Under the pieces are notes generated by a model, which saw only the letters and a list, made by a program, of their open reading frames with translations, was not told the origin of the DNA and did not search any database. 64,000 nt of DNA from Pseudomonas protegens. GTDB taxonomy: Bacteria > Pseudomonadota > Gammaproteobacteria > Pseudomonadales > Pseudomonadaceae. The position numbers and the translations under genes were made by a program. The stretch covers positions 4,806,501 through 4,870,500 of the forward strand of contig NZ_CP031396.1 of NCBI RefSeq assembly GCF_003363755.1, given 5' to 3'. How positions within the stretch are numbered: position 1 is the first letter of the stretch; every line of letters begins with the position of its first letter. Of the stretch, positions 7,651-16,581 are shown piece by piece.

Positions 7651-10600
7651 ATGGGTTTCAACCTTTCTGCATGGGCGTTGCGCAATCGCCAGATCGTCCT
7701 GTTCCTGATGTTGTTGCTGGCCATTGTCGGTGCGCTGTCCTACACCAAGTTGGGCCAGAGCGAAGACCCGCCTTTCACCTTCAAGGCCATGGTGATCCGC
7801 ACCAACTGGCCGGGGGCCACGGCCCAGGAAGTGTCGCGCCAGGTCACCGAGCGCATTGAAAAGAAACTCATGGAAACCGGCGAGTACGATCGCATCGTTT
7901 CCTTCTCCCGCCCCGGGGAATCCCAGGTGACCTTCATTGCCCGGGATTCGATGCACTCCAACGAGATTCCCGAACTCTGGTATCAGGTTCGCAAGAAGAT
8001 CAGTGACATTCGCCAGTCCCTGCCGCCGGGCATCCAGGGACCCTTCTTCAACGATGAATTCGGTACGACCTTCGGCAATATCTATGCGCTGACAGGGCAG
8101 GGCTTCGACTACGCCGTGCTCAAGGACTATGCCGACCGTATCCAGATCCAGCTGCAGCGGGTCAAGGACGTGGGCAAGGTCGATCTGCTGGGCCTGCAGG
8201 ACGAAAAGATCTGGATCGAGCTATCCAACGTCAAGCTGGCAACCCTGGGCCTGCCCCTGGCAGCGGTGCAAAAGGCGCTGGAGGAGCAGAACGCGGTGTC
8301 CACTGCGGGGTTCTTCGAGACCCCCAGCGAGCGGGTGCAATTGCGGGTATCCGGCAACTTCCAGACGGTGGAGCAGATCCGCAATTTCCCGATCCGGGTC
8401 GCCGATCGCACCTTCCGCATCGGTGATGTGGCGGATGTGCGTCGCGGCTTCAATGATCCACCGGCACCGCGCATGCGTTTCATGGGGGAAGACGCCATCG
8501 GCCTGGCCGTGGCGATGAAGGACGGCGGCGACATCCTGGTGTTGGGCAAGGCCCTGGAAGGCGAGTTCTCCCGCCTGCAGAAAAGCCTGCCGGCGGGGAT
8601 GGAGTTGCGCAAGGTGTCCGATCAGCCGGCGGCGGTGAAAACCGGGGTCGGCGAGTTTGTCCGGGTGCTGGCCGAGGCCCTGATCATTGTCCTGCTGGTG
8701 AGTTTCTTCTCCCTGGGTGTGCGCACCGGCATGGTGGTGGCCCTGGCGATTCCCTTGGTGCTGGCGATCACGTTCGCCACCATGTACTACCTGGGGATAG
8801 GCCTGCACAAGATTTCCCTGGGCGCGCTGGTGCTGGCGTTGGGGCTGTTGGTGGATGACGCGATCATTGCGGTGGAGATGATGGCGATCAAGATGGAGCA
8901 GGGGTTCGACCGGATCAAGGCCGCCAGCTTTGCCTGGACCAGTACCGCCTTTCCCATGCTCACCGGCACCCTGATTACCGCAGCGGGCTTTTTGCCGATT
9001 GCCACGGCCCAGTCCGGCACCGGCGAGTACACCCGCTCGATCTTCCAGGTGGTGACCATTGCCCTGGTGGCGTCGTGGATTGCCGCCGTGGTCTTCGTTC
9101 CCTACCTGGGGGAAAAGCTCCTGCCGGACCTGGCCAAGATCCACGCCGCCAAGCACGGCGCCGAGTCCAATCCCCACGGCACGCCTTTCTACCAGCGCGT
9201 GCGCCGGGTGGTGGGCTGGTGCGTGGAGCGGCGCAAGACCGTGATCGTCCTGACCATCCTGGCGTTCGTCGGTTCGGTGATGCTGTTCCGTTTTGTCCCG
9301 CAGCAGTTCTTCCCGGCCTCGGGCCGCCTGGAATTGATGGTCGACCTGAAACTGGCCGAAGGTGCTTCCCTGAGCAACACCGCCGATGAGGTCAAGCGCC
9401 TGGAGGCGATGCTCAAGGACCACCCAGGCATCGACAACTACGTGGCTTACGTGGGGACCGGTTCGCCGCGTTTCTATCTGCCGCTGGACCAGCAACTGCC
9501 GGCCACCAGCTTTGCCCAGTTCGTGGTGCTGGCCAAGACCATCGAGGAGCGGGAGAGCCTGCGCAGTTGGCTGATCGCGACCCTCAATGAACAGTTCCCG
9601 GCCTTGCGCTCTCGGGTCACGCGCCTGGAGAACGGTCCGCCAGTGGGTTACCCGGTGCAGTTCCGGGTCACAGGCGAGCACATCGAGGAGGTTCGCGCCC
9701 TGGCGCGCAAGGTGGCGGCCAAGGTGCGGGAGAACCCCCATGTGGTCAACGTTCACCTGGACTGGGAGGAGCCGAGCAAGGTGGTCTACCTGAATATCGA
9801 TCAGGACCGGGCTCGGGCGCTGGGTGTCAGCACCGCCAACCTGTCGAAGTTCCTGCAGAGCTCGCTGATCGGTTCCACCGTCAGCCAGTACCGTGAGGAC
9901 AACGAACTGATCGAGATTCTCCTGCGCGGAACCCAGCAGGAGCGCACTGAGCTGGCCTTGCTGCCAAGCCTGGCAGTGCCCACCGACAACGGCCAGAGCG
10001 TGTCGCTGTCCCAGGTCGCGACCCTGGAGTACGGCTTCGAGGAAGGGGTGATCTGGCACCGCAATCGCCTGCCCAACGTCACTGTGCGTGCCGATATCTA
10101 CGGCAAGGAACAACCGGCGACGTTGGTGCAGCAGATTCTGCCGACCCTGGAGCCGATCCGTGCCGAACTGCCGGACGGCTTCTTGCTGGAGGTGGGCGGC
10201 ACTGTCGAGGATTCGGCCCGTGGCCAGAACTCGGTGAAGGCCGGCGTGCCGCTGTTCATCGTGGTAGTGCTGACCTTGCTGATGATTCAGCTGCGCAGTT
10301 TTTCGCGCACCGCCATGGTGTTCCTCACCGCGCCCCTGGGGCTGATCGGGGTCACCCTGTTCCTACTGGTGTTCCGCCAGCCCTTCGGCTTTGTGGCCAT
10401 GCTCGGCACCATTGCCCTGTCCGGGATGATCATGCGCAACTCGGTGATCCTGGTGGACCAGATCGAACAGGACATCAAGGCTGGCCTGCGTCCCTGGGAT
10501 GCGATCATCGAAGCCACTGTGCGGCGTTTCCGTCCCATCGTGCTGACTGCCCTGGCAGCGGTACTGGCGATGATTCCGCTGTCGCGCAGTGTGTTCTTCG

Positions 10601-10707
10601 GGCCGATGGCGGTGGCCATCATGGGCGGCCTGATTATTGCCACGGTCTTGACCCTGCTGTTTCTGCCAGCGCTGTATGCGGCCTGGTTCCGGGTCAGGAA
10701 GGACTGA
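7651..10707 (+). CDS. mexK: RND efflux inner-membrane transporter MexK
   Basis: This 1018-residue transporter is of the RND/HAE-1 type and exports hydrophobic compounds (triclosan and erythromycin in the P. aeruginosa homologue) using the proton gradient. The first TM helix begins at about residue 12 (IVLFLMLLLAIVGALSY), followed by a large periplasmic porter/docking domain. TM2-6 start near residue 340 and include ALGLLVDDAIIAVEMM, whose DD pair in TM4 is the proton relay. A second periplasmic domain follows, then TM8-12 with LGTIALSGMIMRNSVILVDQ. Length and architecture are complete. It shares an operon with mexJ, and a hairpin terminator follows. Confidence 0.93.
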   Translation: MGFNLSAWALRNRQIVLFLMLLLAIVGALSYTKLGQSEDPPFTFKAMVIRTNWPGATAQEVSRQVTERIEKKLMETGEYDRIVSFSRPGESQVTFIARDSMHSNEIPELWYQVRKKISDIRQSLPPGIQGPFFNDEFGTTFGNIYALTGQGFDYAVLKDYADRIQIQLQRVKDVGKVDLLGLQDEKIWIELSNVKLATLGLPLAAVQKALEEQNAVSTAGFFETPSERVQLRVSGNFQTVEQIRNFPIRVADRTFRIGDVADVRRGFNDPPAPRMRFMGEDAIGLAVAMKDGGDILVLGKALEGEFSRLQKSLPAGMELRKVSDQPAAVKTGVGEFVRVLAEALIIVLLVSFFSLGVRTGMVVALAIPLVLAITFATMYYLGIGLHKISLGALVLALGLLVDDAIIAVEMMAIKMEQGFDRIKAASFAWTSTAFPMLTGTLITAAGFLPIATAQSGTGEYTRSIFQVVTIALVASWIAAVVFVPYLGEKLLPDLAKIHAAKHGAESNPHGTPFYQRVRRVVGWCVERRKTVIVLTILAFVGSVMLFRFVPQQFFPASGRLELMVDLKLAEGASLSNTADEVKRLEAMLKDHPGIDNYVAYVGTGSPRFYLPLDQQLPATSFAQFVVLAKTIEERESLRSWLIATLNEQFPALRSRVTRLENGPPVGYPVQFRVTGEHIEEVRALARKVAAKVRENPHVVNVHLDWEEPSKVVYLNIDQDRARALGVSTANLSKFLQSSLIGSTVSQYREDNELIEILLRGTQQERTELALLPSLAVPTDNGQSVSLSQVATLEYGFEEGVIWHRNRLPNVTVRADIYGKEQPATLVQQILPTLEPIRAELPDGFLLEVGGTVEDSARGQNSVKAGVPLFIVVVLTLLMIQLRSFSRTAMVFLTAPLGLIGVTLFLLVFRQPFGFVAMLGTIALSGMIMRNSVILVDQIEQDIKAGLRPWDAIIEATVRRFRPIVLTALAAVLAMIPLSRSVFFGPMAVAIMGGLIIATVLTLLFLPALYAAWFRVRKD

Positions 10708-10730
10708 TCCGGGCAACTCGCAAGGCATCA

Positions 10731-10766
10731 ACCTGGGCCGGGTAGAGATTACCCGGCCTGGTTTTT
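10731..10766 (+). terminator. Terminator after mexK
   Basis: A perfect 8-bp stem (GCCGGGTA at 10737-10744, TACCCGGC at 10750-10757) with flanking extra pairs is followed by GTTTTT. Confidence 0.8.
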
Positions 10767-11033
10767 CCGCAGTGCAGGTTTTCCAGCAATTGGGTAGCGT
10801 GCTCTTCGAACATCTGTTGCCTGGGACTTAGGGGGAGCAGGCCTGGAGCGCAAGGTCGTCAATGGACAGCAGGCCGCAGGGGGCGCCATGGCCGGACCGC
10901 CAGCTCTGGCATTTCATCCGGGGGCTGCCCCCTAGCCAGGGAGTCTGCCTTCAGTAGGAGCTGCGGGGCTTGCCCAAGAGTCAATGGGACCTGCACCGTC
11001 AGGGCAACCTGCTGTACTTTCGCCGACATTCGC
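10767..11033. other. Gene-free stretch between mexK and the DUF4197 gene
   Basis: No convincing coding frame is visible. The segment includes a GGGGGCTGCCCCCTAG inverted motif near 10920-10936 and a REP-like AGGAGCTGCGGGGCTTGCCC near 10954-10974. The beginning (about 10775-10830) resembles decayed coding sequence but gives no recognisable protein. Confidence 0.4.
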
Positions 11034-11063
11034 GGCCTTGCCCGCTAAACAGTGGGCAAGGCC
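11034..11063 (-). terminator. Hairpin downstream of the DUF4197 gene
   Basis: A perfect 10-bp stem, GGCCTTGCCC (11034-11043) and GGGCAAGGCC (11054-11063), has a 10-nt loop, immediately beyond the minus-strand stop. There is no clear U-tract, so it may be a REP-derived or Rho-assisted 3' end structure. Confidence 0.6.
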
Positions 11064-11073
11064 GTAGGGCGGA

Positions 11074-11763
11074 TCAGAGGGTGCCGAAGACCTTCTTGGC
11101 CAGGCTGGTGGCCGCAGCGGCCGGGTTCTGGCGAATGGTTTCTTCCTGCTTGCCGATCATTTCGAACAGGCCATTGAGGGCTTGCTCGGTCACGTAGCTT
11201 TCGATGTTGGCGCTCTTGGCATCCAGCACACCCAGGGTCGCGGCCTGGCCGGCGAAGGAGTTGTACTGTTTGGCCAGGCCGACCTGATCGGTGGCTTGCT
11301 TGACGATAGGCAGGAACTTGGCGCGGATCTGTTCGCGGCTGCTCTTGTCCAGATACTGGGTGGCGGAGTCCTTGCCACCGGCGAGAATGCCCTTGGCGTC
11401 GGCCACGGTCATCTTCTTCACCGCGTCCACCAGCAGTGCCTGCGCTTGCGGCACGGCGGCCTCAGCGGCCTTGTTCATGCTGGTTTCCAGCTGATCGACC
11501 TGATCACCCATGCCGAACTGTTTCATTTTCTTCGCGACTTTGCCGAGGTTGCCCGGCAGTTCGATACGCACATCAGGGTTGTTGCTGAACCCGCCGGGTG
11601 TTCCCAGCTGTTTGACGGCGATCTGTGCGCCTTGGGTCAGGGCGTCCTTGAGACCACCGCTGGCGTCACCCTGGGACAGGTCGCTCAGGGACAGGGCCAG
11701 GGCACTGGCGGAGATCAGCAGGCCAGCGCACAGGCTGGTGAAACGGAGCGAGGTACGGAGCAT
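11074..11763 (-). CDS. DUF4197 domain-containing secreted protein
   Basis: This 229-residue protein has an N-terminal Sec signal peptide (MLRTSLRFTSLCAGLLISAS, cleavage probably after ALALA, about residue 24). The rest is a helical DUF4197 domain including GGLKDALTQGAQIAVKQLG, the usual start of this domain, and ends VFGTL. It is predicted periplasmic with unknown function. The ATG at 11763 is preceded at 7 bases by an AAGGA site, so the longer frame to 11781 is rejected. It occupies the position of PA3675, between mexK and plsB. Its start lies 24 bases after the YbaY-like gene stop, so the two are probably cotranscribed. Confidence 0.87.
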   Translation of the reverse strand: MLRTSLRFTSLCAGLLISASALALSLSDLSQGDASGGLKDALTQGAQIAVKQLGTPGGFSNNPDVRIELPGNLGKVAKKMKQFGMGDQVDQLETSMNKAAEAAVPQAQALLVDAVKKMTVADAKGILAGGKDSATQYLDKSSREQIRAKFLPIVKQATDQVGLAKQYNSFAGQAATLGVLDAKSANIESYVTEQALNGLFEMIGKQEETIRQNPAAAATSLAKKVFGTL

Positions 11764-11787
11764 GGCGGCTTCCTTGGGCAATGAAAA

Positions 11788-12186
11788 TTAACGTACAGCG
11801 TCGACACGGAGTTTCAACGGCTGGGGATCTTTGCCGTCGAGGTTGACCCCGTTGTGTTCGGTGGTGATGAACATCAGCTTGCCGTCCAGTTCGATCCGCG
11901 CACTGACCGCGTAGCGGTGGCCGGGCTTGACCTGGGCCGGGTCGTAGCTGAGGTGGAAGGGCAGCGGCACCTGGCCTTTGACCGGGCCACTCTGCTCGGC
12001 CAGGACCACCGCCGGAGCGTCCGCCAGGGAGACGTCCTGCAGGCTCACGCTCAAGGTGGCGGCAGGCGGCAGGGCGATGCGTTGCAGATAGAAGACTTCG
12101 CCGTCGAGGCTGGCCTTGGCTGCGGGTTGCATGGCCTGGCAGGCTCCAAGCAGCGCAGTGGCTGCCAGCAGGGTGAGTTTTTTCAT
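11788..12186 (-). CDS. YbaY-family outer-membrane lipoprotein
   Basis: This 132-residue protein has a lipoprotein signal (MKKLTLLAATALLGAC, acylated Cys16) and then a single beta-sandwich domain of the YbaY/YscW type. It contains LPPAATLSVSLQDVSLADAP, a hallmark stretch of the family, and PLPFHLSYDP. The residue after Cys is Gln, not Asp, so sorting to the outer membrane is expected by the +2 rule. YbaY-like lipoproteins have poorly defined roles; the YscW relatives are secretin pilots, but no secretin gene is nearby. It follows plsB on the same strand after a hairpin. Confidence 0.85.
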   Translation of the reverse strand: MKKLTLLAATALLGACQAMQPAAKASLDGEVFYLQRIALPPAATLSVSLQDVSLADAPAVVLAEQSGPVKGQVPLPFHLSYDPAQVKPGHRYAVSARIELDGKLMFITTEHNGVNLDGKDPQPLKLRVDAVR

Positions 12187-12205
12187 GACGGATCTCCGTA
12201 TCGAG

Positions 12206-12228
12206 GGCGCCGCAGGTTCTGCGGCGCC
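12206..12228 (-). terminator. Hairpin after plsB
   Basis: A perfect 10-bp GC stem, GGCGCCGCAG (12206-12215) and CTGCGGCGCC (12219-12228), has a 3-nt loop, directly after the plsB stop on the minus strand. There is no U-tract on that strand, so it may attenuate rather than end transcription. Confidence 0.6.
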
Positions 12229-12237
12229 GATAAGAAT

Positions 12238-14742
12238 CTAGTCGCTTTGCGCCGGTGCCGCGAGCTGGTCGGCGGCATCTTCGCTGCGGTGCAGGGCGAC
12301 CTGGCGGATCGACAGGCGAATCTCCGCCGGCAGCACCCGTTTGGCTGCGCCCTCGGCCAGTTCCCCCAGCAGTGGGTGGTAGCTCAGCTTGCCGGCTTCG
12401 TCGCGGCGCAGCACGCCTTGATCCAGCAGGGTCTGGATGAAGTGGCGGAACAGGCTCTTGTCGAAGAACTCCGGGGCATTGAGGCCATGCAGGATCGACA
12501 GGCGCTGGGCCATGACCGTGCACAGGTCTTCCAGTTCTTCGGCGCTGATACTGTTCTGGCCGCTGTTGAGCAACAGGGAAATGGCCATGTAGAAGCGCTG
12601 CAGGGTCTGGGCGATGCTCTTGGACAGCAGGGTCAGCAGGACAAAATGCCGCGAGCTGGGCGCCGGGCGCAGGTACAGGTCTTTCTCGAAGCGCAGCAGG
12701 CCCTGTTCGACGAAGGCCTCCAGCCATTGATCCACCACGCCGTCCAGTTCTTCCAGGGACCAGCGAATGAACAGCTCCGACTGCAGGTAGGGATACAGCG
12801 CGCGGGTGTAGCGCAGGATCTGTTCGCGGCTCATGCGCGACGAACTCTGGAAGAAGCTCGCCAGCAGTGCCGGCAGGGCGAAGATGTGCAGCACGTTGTT
12901 GCGGTAGTAGGTCATGAGGACGGCGTTCTGCTCGTCCAGGTAGAGGATCTTGCCCAGGGCGTCGTTCTGCTCGGCCAGCAGGTTCATGTCCTTGACGTGC
13001 TGGATCAGCGCCTGGCCGTCGCCTTCCGGCAAGGTGGTGTGGGGCGAGTAGGGCACGCGGCGCAACAGCGCCAGGTACAGGTCCAGGACTCGGGCCATGG
13101 CTCGGTCGTCCAGGGCCAGGCGGCTGGTGGACAGCAGGGCCAGGGCCACCAGGTTCACCGGGTTGATCGCCGCGGCTTCATTGAGGTGCTGGGCCACTCG
13201 CTCGCCCAGGCGGTTGGTGGTTTCGTTGAGCCAGGCCGGGCGGTATTGCGGGCCCAGCTCCTGGGTGCGCCAGTCCGGTTGTTCCTGGTCGAGGAATTCC
13301 GCCAGTTTGATCGGTTCGCCGAAGTTCACCGCCACCTGGCCAAAGCGCTGTTTGAGGGCGCCGATGACTTTGAAGATGTCGAAGATCGACTCCTTCTTCT
13401 TGCTCGCGCCGCGCAGTTCGCCCAGGTAGGTGCGGCCTTCCAGGACCCGCTCGTAGCCGATGTACACCGGCACGAAGACGATGGGCATGCGTGAGGAACG
13501 CAGGAAGCTGCGCAGGGTGATGGCCAGCATCCCGGTCTTGGGCTGCAGCATGCGCCCGGTGCGCGAGCGCCCGCCTTCGACGAAGTACTCCACCGGGAAA
13601 CCCTTGGTGAACAGGGTGTGCAGGTACTCGTTGAACACCGAGGTATACAGCGGGTTGCCCTTGAAGGTGCGGCGCATGAAGAAGGCCCCGCCGCGGCGCA
13701 GCAGGCTGCCGATCACCGGCATGTTGAGGTTGATCCCGGCGGCGATGTGCGGCGGCGTCAGGCCGTTGCGAAACAGCAGGTAGGACAGCAGCAGGTAGTC
13801 GATATGGCTGCGGTGGCAGGGCACGTAGATCACTTCGTGACCCTGGGCGATTTTCTGTACGCCTTCGAGGTGGTTGACCTTGATCCCGTCGTAGATCTTG
13901 TTCCAGAACCAGCTCAGCACCACTTCCAGGAAGCGAATTGCAGTGTAGGTGTAGTCCGAGGCGATCTCATTGCCGTAGCGCAGGGCCTGGGCCTTGGCCT
14001 TTTCCGGGGAGATCTTCTCGCGCTCGGCCTCGTCGAGGATCGCCTGTTTCACCAGGGGCTGGTTGAGCAGGCCCTTGACCAGGTTGCGCCGGTGGGAAAT
14101 GTCCGGGCCGATGACCGCGGCCTTGAGGTTGCGAAAGTGCACCCGCAGGATGCGCTGGGCCATGCGCACGGTGCGCTCGTGACCCTTGTTGTGCTCGATC
14201 AGTTCCCGCAGGTTGATCGGCGCGGAGAACTGCACCCGGGTCTTGCGCCCCAGGATCATGATGCTCAGCAGCCGGCGCAGGCGTCCGGTGACCGCCCAAC
14301 TGTCGGCGAACAGCAGCTTCCAGGGGCTGGACTCGCTGTCCGGGGACTGGCCCCAGAACACGCTGACCGGAATGATCTGCGCATCTTCGGCAGCGTTCTG
14401 GGTCAGGGCGCTGACCAGTCGGGTCAGGGTTGGCGGTGCGCCGCGTTTGTCCTGGCGACCGAGCCAGTCGGGTTCCGGGGTCAGGTAGAAGAAGGCCGCG
14501 GGCTCCAGCAGGTTGCCCACCGACACCGGCAGTACCGGGCGTGGCAAGCCGGCCTTGGTGCATTCGGTATCGACCACGGCGAGGTCAGTCAGGGATGGGT
14601 TTTGCAGGACGTAGAACACCGGCCGGCTGCGGTCGAGGTCGAGGGTGAAGGACGACTGGTTGATGGTTTCCGAGCGCACCCAGAGGTACAGCAGGCGGCG
14701 CAAGGTGCCAAACACAAGACGACGGATCGGGGAGCGGGTCAT
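12238..14742 (-). CDS. plsB: Glycerol-3-phosphate 1-O-acyltransferase PlsB
   Basis: PlsB acylates position 1 of sn-glycerol-3-phosphate using acyl-CoA or acyl-ACP, the first step of phospholipid synthesis, at the inner membrane. The 834-residue length is typical. The acyltransferase blocks appear in order: VPCHRSHIDYLLLSY (the HX4D catalytic motif at residues 310-315), GGAFFMRRTFKGN, FVEGGRSRTGRM and IVFVPVYIGYERV. The gene heads a minus-strand group with the YbaY-like and DUF4197 genes. It is divergent from the cold-shock gene, with a 253-base region between. Confidence 0.96.
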   Translation of the reverse strand: MTRSPIRRLVFGTLRRLLYLWVRSETINQSSFTLDLDRSRPVFYVLQNPSLTDLAVVDTECTKAGLPRPVLPVSVGNLLEPAAFFYLTPEPDWLGRQDKRGAPPTLTRLVSALTQNAAEDAQIIPVSVFWGQSPDSESSPWKLLFADSWAVTGRLRRLLSIMILGRKTRVQFSAPINLRELIEHNKGHERTVRMAQRILRVHFRNLKAAVIGPDISHRRNLVKGLLNQPLVKQAILDEAEREKISPEKAKAQALRYGNEIASDYTYTAIRFLEVVLSWFWNKIYDGIKVNHLEGVQKIAQGHEVIYVPCHRSHIDYLLLSYLLFRNGLTPPHIAAGINLNMPVIGSLLRRGGAFFMRRTFKGNPLYTSVFNEYLHTLFTKGFPVEYFVEGGRSRTGRMLQPKTGMLAITLRSFLRSSRMPIVFVPVYIGYERVLEGRTYLGELRGASKKKESIFDIFKVIGALKQRFGQVAVNFGEPIKLAEFLDQEQPDWRTQELGPQYRPAWLNETTNRLGERVAQHLNEAAAINPVNLVALALLSTSRLALDDRAMARVLDLYLALLRRVPYSPHTTLPEGDGQALIQHVKDMNLLAEQNDALGKILYLDEQNAVLMTYYRNNVLHIFALPALLASFFQSSSRMSREQILRYTRALYPYLQSELFIRWSLEELDGVVDQWLEAFVEQGLLRFEKDLYLRPAPSSRHFVLLTLLSKSIAQTLQRFYMAISLLLNSGQNSISAEELEDLCTVMAQRLSILHGLNAPEFFDKSLFRHFIQTLLDQGVLRRDEAGKLSYHPLLGELAEGAAKRVLPAEIRLSIRQVALHRSEDAADQLAAPAQSD

Positions 14743-14850
14743 ACGGCTTCTGCGTGAGTGAATAAGAAATCAAAACCGAGCACCTGCTCGGGGCCGGTAG
14801 TGTGCCGGATTCGCCGAAAATCGGCAAAAAAGCACCCAAACAAGATTGAG

Positions 14851-14878
14851 TTGAGAGTTTTTACGCCTGTCATATACT
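14851..14878 (+). promoter_or_regulatory. Probable sigma-70 promoter of the cold-shock gene
   Basis: TTGAGA (14851-14856) and TATACT (14873-14878) are separated by 16 bp. Transcription from here would give a leader of about 110 nt before the ATG, a long 5' UTR as in many csp genes. Confidence 0.6.
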
Positions 14879-14995
14879 CGGCCGACTCTCCCGCGGTCGT
14901 ATTGCCTCCAGTCATAGAGAGGCAGCTCGAGGGAAAGTTCTCAAGGCAGGGTGGCAGTGCGCCCAGCCAATAATAAAAAAATGAGGTGTGGATTC

Positions 14996-15205
14996 ATGAC
15001 TACTCGTGAGACCGGCAACGTGAAGTGGTTCAACGACGCCAAGGGCTACGGCTTTATCCAGCGTGAAGGTGGGGCGGACGTGTTTGTCCATTACCGAGCG
15101 ATCCGTGGCGAAGGCCACCGTTCGCTGACCGAAGGCCAGCAGGTGGAATATGCCGTGGTCGAAGGCCAGAAAGGTCTGCAAGCCGAAGACGTCGTCGGCC
15201 TGTAA
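14996..15205 (+). CDS. Cold-shock domain protein (CspA family)
   Basis: This 69-residue single cold-shock-domain protein binds single-stranded RNA or DNA. RNP1 is visible as KGYGFIQ and RNP2 as VFVHY, preceded by GNVKWFNDAKG. The ATG at 14996 follows a GAGGTG site by 7 bases; an upstream ATG frame (14951) is rejected because it adds non-homologous residues. The long leader upstream suggests post-transcriptional control. It corresponds in position to PA1159, next to the PA1160-PA1163-like block that follows. A REP pair follows the stop. Confidence 0.94.
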   Translation: MTTRETGNVKWFNDAKGYGFIQREGGADVFVHYRAIRGEGHRSLTEGQQVEYAVVEGQKGLQAEDVVGL

Positions 15206-15213
15206 CCAACCCA

Positions 15214-15293
15214 GCAGGAGCTGGCTTGCCAGCGAAGGAGGCGCTGACGATGCAAGGCTCAGGAGCCTTTTCGCCGGCAAGCCGGCTCCTACC
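15214..15293. repeat. REP inverted pair
   Basis: AGGAGCTGGCTTGCCAGCGA (from 15216) and the inverted arm TCGCCGGCAAGCCGGCTCCT (ending near 15291) flank about 30 bp. They lie between the convergent cold-shock gene and the small minus-strand gene. Confidence 0.85.
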
Positions 15294-15305
15294 GGATTGC
15301 GCTGT

Positions 15306-15683
15306 TCAGGCAGTGCGCCAGGTAATCTCTTCTTCGCCGTCGGTGCTGATGCGAATCCAGCGATCGGCGGTCTCTTCACCTTCTTCCTCGACCCAACTGC
15401 CCGGTGCGCAGCGCACTTCCACATTCAGCGCGGCAAAGGCGGCGCGGGCACAAGCAATGTCGTCATCCCACGGAGTCTGGTCGCTTTCCAGGTACAGGCT
15501 GTTCCACTTGCCCACGGCCTTGGGCAGCCAGGTCACGGGTACTGAGCCTGCGGTGCATTTGTAGGTCTGGCCCTTTTGCACCCAGTCGCTGCACGGGCCG
15601 AGCACGGCGCCGAGCCAGGTGGCGATGGCCTTGTAGTCGACGTCGGCGTCTTTCAGGTAAATCTCGATATCGGGCTGGCGCAT
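15306..15683 (-). CDS. Conserved hypothetical protein (125 aa)
   Basis: No named domain is recognised. The protein is acidic and Trp-rich (about eight tryptophans), with four cysteines and no signal peptide, and reads like a compact single-domain cytoplasmic protein (MRQPDIEIYLKDADVDYKAI at the N-terminus). The ATG at 15683 has a GAGG site six bases upstream; two upstream in-frame ATGs lack such a site. In P. aeruginosa the gene at this position (PA1160) is also a hypothetical next to rlmA, from my memory of that locus. It is encoded downstream of rlmA on the same strand with an 88-base gap. Confidence 0.75.
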   Translation of the reverse strand: MRQPDIEIYLKDADVDYKAIATWLGAVLGPCSDWVQKGQTYKCTAGSVPVTWLPKAVGKWNSLYLESDQTPWDDDIACARAAFAALNVEVRCAPGSWVEEEGEETADRWIRISTDGEEEITWRTA

Positions 15684-15771
15684 GGATGTCCTCATTGCCG
15701 GTCTGAAAAATCCATTCGCGGATTTCTTCGACCCCGGGCCCATGCCCGCGGTCGTTGGGTTAAGTAGGGGG

Positions 15772-16581
15772 TTATTGCAGCACGAAGTAATCGTAGCGCA
15801 TCGACACGCTGACCTCGAAAGGCTCGGCCTGCTCGATCACTGCGGCCCGGCGTTCGGCGCTGGCGCGCCAGCCGTGGGGCGTCATGGCCAACAGGTTGGC
15901 GCGATCTTCCGGGCGTTCCAGGCGCAGCCTGAACTCCAGGGTTTCGCTGTGGGCCAGGGCCATGCCCTCCGGCACCAGGGCCAGGTGCTTGTCGTCGGTG
16001 TATTCACGCACTTCGTCGTACAGGCGTTCGCGCAGCTCCATCAGGTGGCCGCTGGTAGGGCCGACTTTCATCAGGCCGCCACCCGGGCTCAACAGGCGCT
16101 TGGCCTCTTGCCAGTCGAGGGGGCTGAAGACGCTGGCGAGAAACTGGCAGCTGGCATCGGCCAACGGGATGCGCGCCATGCTGGCGACCATCCAAGTCAG
16201 TTGCGGCGCGCGACGACAGGCGCGTTTCACGGCCTCCCGGGAAATATCCAGGGCGTAGCCGTCGGCGTCGGGCAGGGCGTCGGCCAACTGCGCGGTGTAG
16301 TAACCCTCGCCACAGCCGATGTCGACCCAGCGCTGGGGCGTGCGTTCTGCCGCCAGCTCTGCCAGGCGCCGGGCCACCGGGGCGTAGTGCCCGGCGTTGA
16401 GAAAGTCGCGGCGGGCCTCGACCATGGCCTGGTTGTCGCCCGGGTCACGGCTGTTCTTGTGCTGCACCGGCAGCAGGTTCAGGTAGCCCTGGCGGGCACG
16501 GTCGAAGCGATGCCCGGCCGGGCAGACCACGCCGTTGTCCACGGCGTTCAGCGGTGCGTTGCAAAGAGGACAGGCAAGCAT
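15772..16581 (-). CDS. rlmA: 23S rRNA (guanine-N1) methyltransferase RlmA
   Basis: RlmA (RrmA) methylates N1 of G745-equivalent guanine in 23S rRNA hairpin 35. The 269-residue protein starts with a zinc-binding module (Cys4, Cys7, Cys20, His24: CPLC...CPAGH), followed by a linker and a SAM-binding Rossmann fold whose motif I is WVDIGCGEGYYTAQLA. The conserved GYLNLL and NSRDPGDN stretches after the zinc module are family-specific. The start codon overlaps the dapE stop by one base (TGATG on the minus strand), indicating translational coupling. Confidence 0.93.
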   Translation of the reverse strand: MLACPLCNAPLNAVDNGVVCPAGHRFDRARQGYLNLLPVQHKNSRDPGDNQAMVEARRDFLNAGHYAPVARRLAELAAERTPQRWVDIGCGEGYYTAQLADALPDADGYALDISREAVKRACRRAPQLTWMVASMARIPLADASCQFLASVFSPLDWQEAKRLLSPGGGLMKVGPTSGHLMELRERLYDEVREYTDDKHLALVPEGMALAHSETLEFRLRLERPEDRANLLAMTPHGWRASAERRAAVIEQAEPFEVSVSMRYDYFVLQ

